Source: Taibaiella soli (GTDB taxonomy: Bacteria > Bacteroidota > Bacteroidia > Chitinophagales > Chitinophagaceae). From it: 64,000 nt of DNA. Both the position numbers and the translations under genes were made by a program. Below are positions 17,001 through 23,918 of the stretch, piece by piece. A model generated the notes under the pieces. That model made no database searches, was not told where the DNA came from, and was given only the letters and a program-made list of their open reading frames with translations. Where the stretch lies: NCBI RefSeq assembly GCF_003236175.1, contig NZ_QKTW01000028.1, positions 1 to 64,000 of the forward strand, in the 5' to 3' direction. Within the stretch, counting starts at the first letter, position 1, and each line of letters begins with the position of its first letter.

Positions 17001-19755
17001 GTTTGCCAATATTGCAGGAGCAACCACAAGTACTTACACAACGCCAGCATTAACAGCTAATAATAATTACAAAGCATTACTGCAATGTGGCAGCACGACC
17101 ATGGCTACGGCCACAACTGCAGCTGTGACGGTTAATGCGCCACAAATTACAGGTACTACACCTAATCAGCACTGTGGTACCGGAACTGTAGTGCTTGCTG
17201 CTGCTGCTACAACGGGTGCCACAATCAACTGGTATACGGCTGCAACAGGTGGCATGCCAGTTGCCACAGGTACTTCTTATACAACGCCTATCATTGGTAC
17301 CACAATCACTTACTATGTTTCCGCAAGTAATGGTTCAACTGTCAAAAAAATAGGTAAGGCATTTTCTGGAGGCTATGATGGCAATTCTGTTTCAGCAGGT
17401 GGTCCGGTCTTCAATGCCCTGGTTCCATTTACGTTACAATCTGTAGCCGTTTATCCGGTTGGTACCGGCGCCGGTACCGTAACAATCGTGTTGCAAGATG
17501 CGACGGGTACTGCATTGCAGACCGCAACGGTAAATCTTACGGGTACCGCATCTCCTGGTATAAAAACAATTGTTCCGCTGAATTTTCCTGTAGCCGTAGG
17601 CAACGCATATCAATTGCGTTTTACTGCAAAAACGGGTAGTATAACAGGGCTCGTTCGTGATAACAGCGCGAGCAGTGCTATTACATTTCCTTACACAATA
17701 CCAGGCGTAGCATCCATTACCAATGGTTCTACTTCCGGCCAATACTGGTATTTCTATGACTGGGCCATCACTACAAATTGTGAAAGCGCGCGTACACCTG
17801 TTGTAGCCACAGTAAGTAACAGCGCTCCGGCCTTTTCTGTAAGTGCTGCGCAAACGGTATGTAACAATGGTGTTGCAACCATGTCTGTTTCCTCTCCGCT
17901 TACCAATTATGATACTTATGTATGGACGCCATCGACCAATTTGTTTACCGATGCGGCCGCAACAATACCGTATGTAAATGGTGCGTCAGCAGCTACAGTT
18001 TATGCTAAAACAGCTACGGCAGGTGCTACCATGTACACGGCAATGGCTACAAGCACTACGTCTGGCTGTACGGGTGCAGATAGCGGAAAAGTGTGGGTGC
18101 AGCCAGCAACTGCTTCTGTAACGGTATCTCCAGATACGATTTGTATCAATGGTATCGCACGTATGAAACTGAATCCTGGAGCAGGTTATGCACCGGGTAG
18201 CATTCAATGGGAAAGCTCAGCAAATAACACTACTTACGCCGCAATTACCGGTGCAACAGACACCGCGTATTTTACAGGCGTAACAGGTACTACGTTTTTC
18301 CATGCACGCATTAAGAACACAGCAAACGCTACCTGTCTGCAACCTTACGACAGTGTCATCGTTTCTAATCCACAGGTGGTGACCACAACTCCAGGTACTC
18401 ATTGTGGCCCGGGTGCTGCAATTTTGCAGGCAACGGGTACTGGTAATACAATTTTGAAATGGTATGATTCATTGACAGGTGGAGCGAATCTTGCTTCCGG
18501 TGCTTCGTTTACTACGCCAGTAATCACCGCGAATACTACTTATTACGTTTCTGCTGTAAGTGGCTCTGGTGAAGGTTATATCGGAAAGGTAAATACTAAT
18601 GGTACTACAGGATCCAACTCCGCATCTGGTCTTAAATTTGATGCGCTGGTACCATTCACGCTGGAGTCAGTAGCCATTTATCCGATTGGTAGTACGAATC
18701 TTTCATTCCCTGTTGTGTTGAAAAACGCTGCGGGAACGACTTTGCAGACCGTGAACGTAAACGTGACCGCAACTGCCGCTCCTGGTGTGAAAACGCGCAT
18801 TCCGCTCAACATTAACGTTCCTGCGGGAACAGGTTTGCAACTCTGTTTAGGTTCATCTCCGGCTATCAGCTTTAACTACGATAATAATTCCAGCACAACA
18901 GTAAGTTATCCGTATACGCTGCCTGGTATTGCATCAATAACAGGTACCAACGGGGGCGCGACTACTGTTTACTATTATTTCTATGACTGGATGGTTTCTG
19001 CTGCCTGCGAAAGTGCGCGTACACCAGTACTGGCAACGGTTACAACCTCACCTGCGGTAAATATTACTCCTGCTAATGCAACAATCTGCTTTGGGGATAC
19101 CGCGAGATTTACTGCTAGTTCCGCTAATGCCGGTTATTCTTATTACTGGAATCCGGTAGGACTCGCAGGAAGTACTATTGCGGTTTCTCCGATTTCCTCT
19201 ATGAATTATTATTTAGTAGCTACAGACAGCAGCACCGGGCCAAATCATGGTTGCTCTTATTTCGATACAACCAATGTAGTTGTAAATCCGGTGCCACAAC
19301 AGCCGACTGTAACGCTTAATAATTTTGTACTTGATGCTACTGGCCCTTATACAACCTACCAATGGTACCTCAACGGTCAGCTGATTCCAGGCGCTACAAC
19401 CTCCACCTGGACTGCTACCGCCAATGGTGCCTACACCGTGACTGTAGGCAACGCGAGCGGATGTACGGTCACATCTACACAAGTTCCCGTTTCGGGCGTG
19501 TATGTGAGCAACGTAAACGCTGTCTCAAAAACTGTCTCCATTTATCCTAACCCCGCAACTAATGCAATCTGGGTGCGCGCCAGCGAAAGAGTAAATATTG
19601 AATTGTATCATGTAGACGGCCGTATGTTGGCACGTGCTGCAGATGCTACAATGCTCGATATTACTCCGTTTGCCAATGGTGTATACATGGTTCGCATTAC
19701 GGATATGGAAGGACATTTACTTAAAAACGAAAGAGTGGTAAAGATGAATAAATAA
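14065..19755 (+). CDS. Giant T9SS type A protein with beta-helix and repeated beta-sandwich modules
   Basis: 1896 aa with a signal peptide (MNYCTRIAAVALLTLVGSSQ, cleavage near TYAQ). Residues about 30-700 are rich in N-[NT]-x-I/F turns (NVTVTNCHFAMG, TITGNTFSQKG, SVKNNKIDSV), the pattern of a right-handed parallel beta-helix. After about residue 790 come Ig-like segments. A module of about 200 residues occurs twice, around 1030-1240 and 1440-1650. Each copy carries an HCGxG segment, a WY strand, TYYVSA, then FxALVPFTLxSVAxYP and YYFYDW...CESARTPV. The end is a type A sorting domain (VSIYPNPATNAIWVRA, NGVYMVRI). It follows the type B cargo gene by 49 bp and is closed by a terminator. The likely role is a surface adhesin or matrix protein; no enzymatic motif is seen. 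Confidence 0.92.
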   Translation: MNYCTRIAAVALLTLVGSSQTYAQLSGTVTVPSTTYPDLSSVVTALNTQGVGTGGVTINVTASNTQTAPAGGYVLGSATLNASVSSAKTIVIHGNGNTINAFMGTGTTDGFFKIAGTDYVAIDNFWFAESSANTTATTQMEWGVALLKLNNTLPYDGCQNVTVTNCHFAMGTAAVSSAIYAANHIPTDVTVLSPTGASISDAQINNTFTANIITSAQRGIYNIGMASATLYDRNTVVAGNTINFGGNATAAAGVTFTNDSIMVVAQNTFTSPAAQSATQYGVNVTTGCTGNLTITGNTFSQKGSGGSMYAVSTSGSDANANYVLAGNVIAGDTMSAASSSTVFGFYPGSSSTYATVNVSGNTIRDVYASNNFYGFNIYTGNSPSVTIGGNVIHNFFGGGTLVPFYIYGTGTGQMNILDNKAVNLTSSITTATYGMQVSCGQQYLLSVKNNKIDSVTLSGAGAFTGFFIFGGNSGVGGGFNSQVSNDTISNVTASGNVTGMTCALATPDINHNIAANLSTNTGILIGYSCTDGTIRFHDNIASGLKIAGTSGSLTGMQVTTGRDSAMIYNNTFANISVGTGYSNGTGIIGLSLNVANNGAALVYKVYHNTINFSAGTSGANFGARGLSYVTGITALDLRNNIINVNVVPAGTGFTAAVSKSAGTAGVSPTNILPATGGNIYYAPMVANSYLYGEGTANPLVNAFSLTNDPTFNSTCSNYKNFVGGDQTSSAENNMVAGSLPYTWVPSGASLAKKAGVNAPIAADYAGTTRTLPADAGALQFTGTVTDNEGPAIAYTPIPATLYCTTAPSLTANITDASGVNAAAGTAPRMYYRKASENNAFGTYPANNVSSFSGWKYVAATGTGPNFSFTPNYALLTAPVATGDSIIYFIVAQDAAATVNVGNNRIAFSTGYCPSSVDLSGATAIGNTPVPNSYKVNAVPAFTTIASPAVICGGDNTVLTLSADPADLSVTWQKDDNTGTFANIAGATTSTYTTPALTANNNYKALLQCGSTTMATATTAAVTVNAPQITGTTPNQHCGTGTVVLAAAATTGATINWYTAATGGMPVATGTSYTTPIIGTTITYYVSASNGSTVKKIGKAFSGGYDGNSVSAGGPVFNALVPFTLQSVAVYPVGTGAGTVTIVLQDATGTALQTATVNLTGTASPGIKTIVPLNFPVAVGNAYQLRFTAKTGSITGLVRDNSASSAITFPYTIPGVASITNGSTSGQYWYFYDWAITTNCESARTPVVATVSNSAPAFSVSAAQTVCNNGVATMSVSSPLTNYDTYVWTPSTNLFTDAAATIPYVNGASAATVYAKTATAGATMYTAMATSTTSGCTGADSGKVWVQPATASVTVSPDTICINGIARMKLNPGAGYAPGSIQWESSANNTTYAAITGATDTAYFTGVTGTTFFHARIKNTANATCLQPYDSVIVSNPQVVTTTPGTHCGPGAAILQATGTGNTILKWYDSLTGGANLASGASFTTPVITANTTYYVSAVSGSGEGYIGKVNTNGTTGSNSASGLKFDALVPFTLESVAIYPIGSTNLSFPVVLKNAAGTTLQTVNVNVTATAAPGVKTRIPLNINVPAGTGLQLCLGSSPAISFNYDNNSSTTVSYPYTLPGIASITGTNGGATTVYYYFYDWMVSAACESARTPVLATVTTSPAVNITPANATICFGDTARFTASSANAGYSYYWNPVGLAGSTIAVSPISSMNYYLVATDSSTGPNHGCSYFDTTNVVVNPVPQQPTVTLNNFVLDATGPYTTYQWYLNGQLIPGATTSTWTATANGAYTVTVGNASGCTVTSTQVPVSGVYVSNVNAVSKTVSIYPNPATNAIWVRASERVNIELYHVDGRMLARAADATMLDITPFANGVYMVRITDMEGHLLKNERVVKMNK

Positions 19756-19791
19756 AATCGGTTTGGGGTTTTGAACAATTGAAACCTAACA

Positions 19792-19830
19792 GGCTGTTCC
19801 ATTCATGGAATGGCCTTTTTTCTTTTTCTT
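19792..19830 (+). terminator. Terminator of the giant cargo gene
   Basis: GGCTGTTCCAT (19792-19802) pairs with ATGGAATGGCC (19805-19815), allowing G-T pairs, and is followed by a T-rich run. It lies 37 bp after the stop codon. Its T-run would encode the first residues of a longer frame of the next gene, arguing for a later start there. Confidence 0.75.
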
Positions 19831-19854
19831 TGTGTAGAAATACACTTGCCGATC

Positions 19855-20460
19855 GTGAACCATCCAGCTTCGATACAAACGTTTATTCAGGCCATTTATC
19901 CTTTATCGGAAAATGCGCTGCAAATTATGATTGCACAATGGGAACTGGTGGAGCTCACAAAAGGAACCATACTTTTTTATGAAGGCAAAACCGCCAGTGA
20001 TATTTATCTGATAGCGCAGGGCATTGCGAGGGCATTTTGTTACAAAGAAGATAAGGAGCTAACTTTCTGGTTTGGCAAGGAAGGAGATTTCGTGCTTTCT
20101 TACAATAGCTACATTTACGACAAACCAGGTTACGAATCAATTGAGTTGCTGGAAGACTCGGTTTTGTACACAATCGGGCATGAAGAACTTCATGCATTGT
20201 ATCAGCAGAACAGTGAAATAGCAAACTGGGGAAGAAAGCTGGCTGAACAGGAACTGGTAAGAACAGAAGAACGATTCATTAGTCAATTGCTTCAGACGGC
20301 CACGGATAAATATAACGCGCTGTTGGAACACAGTCCTGAGCTTTTGCAACGTGTGCCGCTCGGTCATATAGCTTCTTTTCTCGGCGTTACACAAGTAACG
20401 CTCAGCCGCATCCGCAAAAAAATAACCCCAACACCTCCATCGTCTGAAGGGGTGTCTTAG
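19855..20460 (+). CDS. Crp/Fnr-family transcriptional regulator
   Basis: About 201 aa from GTG 19855. An in-frame ATG at 19810 lies inside the preceding terminator's T-run, and a TTG at 19846 is another option. The N-terminal cNMP-binding fold (about 15-120) includes LTKGTILFYEGKTASDIYLI and GIARAFCYKEDKELTFWFG. The phosphate-binding signature of true cAMP receptors is not evident, so the ligand is unknown. The C-terminal helix-turn-helix reads PLGHIASFLGVTQVTLSRIR. Regulators of this type in Bacteroidota often sit beside transporter genes, and the next gene on the same strand encodes an SMR transporter 246 bp away. Confidence 0.85.
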   Translation: MNHPASIQTFIQAIYPLSENALQIMIAQWELVELTKGTILFYEGKTASDIYLIAQGIARAFCYKEDKELTFWFGKEGDFVLSYNSYIYDKPGYESIELLEDSVLYTIGHEELHALYQQNSEIANWGRKLAEQELVRTEERFISQLLQTATDKYNALLEHSPELLQRVPLGHIASFLGVTQVTLSRIRKKITPTPPSSEGVS

Positions 20461-20505
20461 CGCGATTTTGCTTCTCTTACAACAAGAACTTGTTGTGTTT
20501 GTGAT

Positions 20506-20533
20506 GTCGACGATAGGAGATATTCCTGATAAT
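20506..20533. repeat. Member of the GTCGA-N-AGGAGA dispersed family
   Basis: GTCGACGATAGGAGATATTC and following bases match strings at 7855, 50699 and 51980. It lies in the 246-bp gap between the Crp/Fnr and SMR genes. I looked for a guanidine riboswitch in this gap and did not recognise one. Confidence 0.55.
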
Positions 20534-20706
20534 ATTGGTCGCTGACATACGCACTGCACCTTTGTCCCGCTGCAGAAAGCAAATAATGCAACTAAAAATC
20601 AGCGATCAGGAAATCAGGCATCGGCGATTGAAAGGCTTTTTAACATTTGTAAAATTATTTCCCGCCAAACTGCCACAACTTTGCATTTCAGAAAAATCTA
20701 AGAAAT

Positions 20707-21036
20707 ATGAACTGGCTCATACTCATCATTGCGGGATTATTTGAAGTAGGGTTTACCACTTGTCTGGGTAAAGCAAAAACAACCACCGGTAGTACATCAA
20801 CGCTTTGGTTGGTCGGGTTCTTCGTAAGTCTGACCATGAGTATGTATCTACTCTATAAAGCCACACAAACATTGCCAATGGGCACTGCATACGCCGTCTG
20901 GACAGGTGTAGGCGCTGTTGGTACCGTAATCATAGGTATGCTGTTTTTTAAAGAACCGGCGGATTTCTGGCGCTTGTTTTTTATTGCTACACTGATCGCG
21001 TCAATCGTTGGATTGAAATTCGTTTCCACAGAATAA
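20707..21036 (+). CDS. Small multidrug resistance (SMR) family transporter
   Basis: 109-aa protein with four hydrophobic helices, the normal size for the family. The essential proton and substrate glutamate is E13 in LILIIAGLFEVGFTT. The third and fourth helix region reads PMGTAYAVWTGVGAVGT and then IIGMLFFKEP, close to the guanidinium-exporter (SugE/Gdx) subgroup. The Trp that usually follows E13 by three residues in Gdx proteins is Phe here, so export of guanidinium versus quaternary ammonium compounds is undecided. SMR proteins work as antiparallel homodimers in the inner membrane. The gene appears monocistronic; the Crp/Fnr gene upstream is a plausible regulator. Confidence 0.92.
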   Translation: MNWLILIIAGLFEVGFTTCLGKAKTTTGSTSTLWLVGFFVSLTMSMYLLYKATQTLPMGTAYAVWTGVGAVGTVIIGMLFFKEPADFWRLFFIATLIASIVGLKFVSTE

Positions 21037-21193
21037 TCAGATCTCCGATAGGCTGTCAATTTTATTGTACAGGCATCTGCCTTTGGAGTGCTCTTTCTTT
21101 GGATGAGCTGAAGAAGGCCCCGCGGTCCGTTCAATGTCGTTGCCTAAGAATAATGTTCATTAAAACTGGATTATTTTTCAAGGTAATTAGCCC

Positions 21194-21299
21194 GGCAGTA
21201 CAGTAGTTACGTAGCCTAATCGGGCGATTGCCTAAGCCACGGAGTGATCTGGCTTAGGCTGCCCTTTTTTGCCTACTTTTTTTGCATAAAAAAGTAGGA
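21194..21299. repeat. Double-hairpin dispersed repeat, copy 1
   Basis: A block of about 105 bp that recurs in inverted orientation at 54879-54987. Bases 21231-21283 match the reverse complement of 54898-54950 perfectly over 53 bp. It contains two stem-loops: CCTAAGCC (21231-21238) with GGCTTAGG (21251-21258), and CCTACTTTTTT (from 21272) with AAAAAAGTAGG (ending 21298). The rest of the 411-bp gap between the SMR and reductase genes (21037-21193 and 21300-21447) shows nothing I can name. Confidence 0.88.
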
Positions 21300-21447
21300 G
21301 AACGGAGATGCTACAGCAAAAGAAAAAACAAGTAGTTAAATCGAGGCTATTTTTAGGGAACGACATTGATTGCACACGGAATATAAATCCGCGATCAACA
21401 AATCAGCCATCAGACATTTTTCGTAGTTTGTATGGTAAATCAGCCTT

Positions 21448-22020
21448 ATGCCGCATATCGCCATCATTTCAGCCAGCGTTAGAGTAGGACGCGTAAGCCA
21501 CAGAGTAGCGCTTTATTTCAAAAATTATATTGAAAGCCGCCAACTGGCAACTGTGGAGATTCTTGATCTGATGGAATATCAGTTTCCATTGTTTTCCGAG
21601 CGCTTGCAATTTCAGAAAGATCCCATTCCATCCGCACTGGAGTTTTCGGGAAAAGTTGGTAAAGCAGACGGCGTGTTGATTGTAACGCCTGAATACAACG
21701 GCGGTTATCCGGCGAGTTTAAAGAACGTTGTAGATCTGCTTTATCGCGAGTGGCAACGCAAGCCTATCGGCATTTCTATGGTGTCTAACGGCGTTTTCGG
21801 CGGCACACAAGTGATCACATCTTTATTGTTTAGCCTTTGGAAAATTCACGCAAATGTGATTCCTGCAATGTTTCCATGTCCGCAGGCGCAGAATATTTTC
21901 GAAGAAGATGGTACCATTAAAGACAAAGGTTTAGATGAAAGAGCTGCTCCGTTTTTGAAAGAATTATTTCGCGCAATAGAAGCCAACAAACGAATGGATG
22001 GTTGGGATATGAAAATTTAG
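21448..22020 (+). CDS. NADPH-dependent FMN reductase family flavoprotein
   Basis: 190-aa flavodoxin-fold oxidoreductase. The phosphate-binding loop ISASVRVGRVSHRVA (about 7-21) binds the FMN phosphate, and TPEYNGGYPASLKNVVDLL (about 80-100) forms the isoalloxazine-contacting loop that defines the family. GVFGGTQVITSL follows. Such enzymes reduce FMN, quinones or azo compounds with NAD(P)H; the physiological substrate is not readable. The start is ATG 21448 (MPHIAIISAS). It stands alone on the plus strand, and the yraN gene converges on it 32 bp downstream. Confidence 0.9.
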   Translation: MPHIAIISASVRVGRVSHRVALYFKNYIESRQLATVEILDLMEYQFPLFSERLQFQKDPIPSALEFSGKVGKADGVLIVTPEYNGGYPASLKNVVDLLYREWQRKPIGISMVSNGVFGGTQVITSLLFSLWKIHANVIPAMFPCPQAQNIFEEDGTIKDKGLDERAAPFLKELFRAIEANKRMDGWDMKI

Positions 22021-22052
22021 CAGTCGGATGCGGTCGAAAAATTGTTAAAATT

Positions 22053-22409
22053 TCAATAAAACGCATCCTCAAAATGAAGGATTTCTTTGATGTGATCGTT
22101 CGCTACAAGAACGCTCACTATATCAAAACGTATCTCAGAAAAATTGGGATTGGCGTCAAAATATGCGGCGGCAGCTTCCTTTAGAAATGCCTGCTTACGC
22201 GGGTTTACAGCTTCTTCCGGGAATCCGAAATCAAAACTGCTGCGGGTTTTTACTTCGACTAAAATTAACGTTTCACCGCAAGAAAAGATCAGATCCACCT
22301 CTTTTTTACCATGCCGCCAATTGCGCTCCAGCATCGTCATACCAAGATTTAGCAAAAAGTTTTCGGCAATTTGTTCACCTTTTATCCCAGTTTCATTATG
22401 TTTGGCCAT
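22053..22409 (-). CDS. yraN: YraN family protein (UPF0102), nuclease-like fold
   Basis: 118 aa, the typical length. Family motifs are GIKGEQIAENFLLNLG (8-23), RNWRHGKKEVDLI and LILVEVKTRSS; together E...D...E-x-K form the PD-(D/E)XK-like core. The proteins are predicted endonuclease-like and are widely conserved, but their role is not settled. The gene is divergent from the isomerase gene with only 14 bp between the two start codons, so at least one promoter must overlap coding sequence. Confidence 0.92.
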   Translation of the reverse strand: MAKHNETGIKGEQIAENFLLNLGMTMLERNWRHGKKEVDLIFSCGETLILVEVKTRSSFDFGFPEEAVNPRKQAFLKEAAAAYFDANPNFSEIRFDIVSVLVANDHIKEILHFEDAFY

Positions 22410-22423
22410 TGAAATACGTCTAA

Positions 22424-23407
22424 ATGAAGGAATTAATCGCAGATTTTCCAGTACAGTTGGAAGAAGCCCTGATCATCGGTCAAAACTATCACTTCCTTTC
22501 TGCACGCAAAACTTTTTCGAACATCGTACTTACAGGCCTTGGTGGTAGCGGTATTGGCGGCTCCATTATTCAAAATTTCCTGGGCGACAAAGCGGCGATA
22601 CCATTCATCGTAAATAAAGATTACACGCTTCCTGCATTCGTTGGCGAAAATACATTGGTGCTTGTTTCTTCTTATTCTGGTAATACGGAGGAAACAGTAG
22701 CTTGCCTGCAACAGGCACTTAAAGCAAAAGCAACTATAGTGTGCGTTACATCTGGCGGTAAAGTGGCTGAAGTTGCAAGAAAGAAAAAAGTAGATTGCAT
22801 TTTGCTTCCTGCAGGTATGCCACCACGTGCGTGTCTCGGCTATTCAATCGTGCAGGTGTTGTTTGCATTACAGTATCATAAATTACTGAAAGGAGATTTT
22901 GAAAAAGATATTCTTGCCAGTATAAAACTGCTCAAAAATGAAACCGGAGCGATTCAGAAATCTGCAAAAGCGATTGCGAAAAAGCTGAATGGCAAAATTC
23001 CCGTGATTTATACAGCTCCGAATTTTGAAGGCGTGGCGGTACGTTTTCGTCAACAAATCAACGAGAACGGCAAAATGCTTGCATGGCACAATGTGATTCC
23101 TGAAATGAACCACAATGAACTGGTTGGCTGGCGCGATAAGAACGACAACCTTGGTGTTGTAATGCTGCGTAATGAGAGCGATTACAGCCGTGTGCAAATG
23201 CGCATGGACAGCAATAAAAAAGTGATCAAAAAATATACGTCAACAATCATAGAAATATTCTCACAAGGTAAGAGCTATTGGGAGAAAATATTTTACTTCG
23301 TTCACCTCACAGATTGGGTTTCTGTTTATCTCGCAGATCTCCACGGTGTAGATGCTACAGAAGTGAAGGTGATTGATTCATTAAAAGGCGAACTGAATAA
23401 AGCATAA
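22424..23407 (+). CDS. Bifunctional phosphoglucose/phosphomannose isomerase (SIS domain)
   Basis: 327-aa protein of the two-SIS-domain family that interconverts glucose-6-P or mannose-6-P with fructose-6-P. The first SIS domain has GLGGSGIGGSIIQNF (about 39-53) and LVSSYSGNTEETVAC near 85-99, the phosphosugar loop. Catalytic-region motifs EMNHNELVGW (about 226-235) and LHGVDATEVKVIDSLKGEL at the end match the family. It feeds central carbon metabolism and mannose-containing polysaccharide precursors. It is closed by a strong terminator directly at the stop codon. Confidence 0.93.
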   Translation: MKELIADFPVQLEEALIIGQNYHFLSARKTFSNIVLTGLGGSGIGGSIIQNFLGDKAAIPFIVNKDYTLPAFVGENTLVLVSSYSGNTEETVACLQQALKAKATIVCVTSGGKVAEVARKKKVDCILLPAGMPPRACLGYSIVQVLFALQYHKLLKGDFEKDILASIKLLKNETGAIQKSAKAIAKKLNGKIPVIYTAPNFEGVAVRFRQQINENGKMLAWHNVIPEMNHNELVGWRDKNDNLGVVMLRNESDYSRVQMRMDSNKKVIKKYTSTIIEIFSQGKSYWEKIFYFVHLTDWVSVYLADLHGVDATEVKVIDSLKGELNKA

Positions 23408-23431
23408 AAAAGACCCGAAAGGGTCTTTTTT
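23406..23431 (+). terminator. Strong intrinsic terminator of the isomerase gene
   Basis: AAAAAAGACCC-GAAA-GGGTCTTTTTT: a perfect stem with a GAAA tetraloop and T-run, beginning within the TAA stop codon. The A-run makes it symmetrical. Confidence 0.95.
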
Positions 23432-23527
23432 ATTTATGATTGAAGATTTCAGCTTGAAGATTTCATGCTGCGTTTGTTATTCTGCGGCAACGAGGGAGCT
23501 CGCTTAATATAGATGTTTGCCCGCCCT

Positions 23528-23564
23528 AAAAACAAAAAGCAGGAACATCACGATGCGTTCCTGC
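23528..23564 (-). terminator. Terminator of the small membrane protein gene
   Basis: GCAGGAAC (23539-23546) pairs with GTTCCTGC (23557-23564). On the minus strand it is followed by TTTTTGTTTT. It lies 33 bp past the stop codon of the minus-strand gene at 23597-23827 and supports that gene being real. Confidence 0.85.
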
Positions 23565-23596
23565 CTTCTTGTCTATAAGTGTTTGTTGAAATTTCT

Positions 23597-23827
23597 TTAA
23601 TCGAAAAGCGCTCTGTAAACAACGCCGGTAATCACTGCTACTTTTTCAGGCACTTTAAACATAGAGTCCTTAGTGCTGTGTGCAACGATGCTCACTTTGC
23701 CACGACCTTTGTCAAAACTGTTTTTGATATCGTCGAAGTTAACAATGGCCATTATTACAAAGGCGGCCATTATGGAGCATAAGACAGTTCTTATGTACAG
23801 GCGGTATTTTAGATAAATAGCTTTCAT
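23597..23827 (-). CDS. Small single-pass membrane protein, unknown function
   Basis: 76-aa frame beginning MKAIYLKYRLYIRT. A hydrophobic helix at about 13-31 (TVLCSIMAAFVIMAIVNF) is followed by a soluble C-terminal part with FDKGRGKVSIVAHS and KVPEKVAVITGVVYRALF. I do not recognise a family. Support for its being a gene comes from the sensible membrane topology, basic residues before the helix, and a good intrinsic terminator 33 bp downstream on the same strand. It lies 91 bp downstream of the OprB-like porin gene and could be on the same transcript. Confidence 0.65.
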   Translation of the reverse strand: MKAIYLKYRLYIRTVLCSIMAAFVIMAIVNFDDIKNSFDKGRGKVSIVAHSTKDSMFKVPEKVAVITGVVYRALFD

Positions 23828-23918
23828 CGCCGGGCGATTTTCGATGTGAAGTTATGACAAATTTTAATGCGTGACAAAAAAGTCTTGCATTATATAGATC
23901 GTTTAACACGCCAGAATG

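Noticed and set aside
20461-20706. Guanidine riboswitch upstream of the SMR gene
   Set aside because: I looked for conserved ykkC-type stems and loop motifs and did not find them by eye; a covariance-model search would be decisive.
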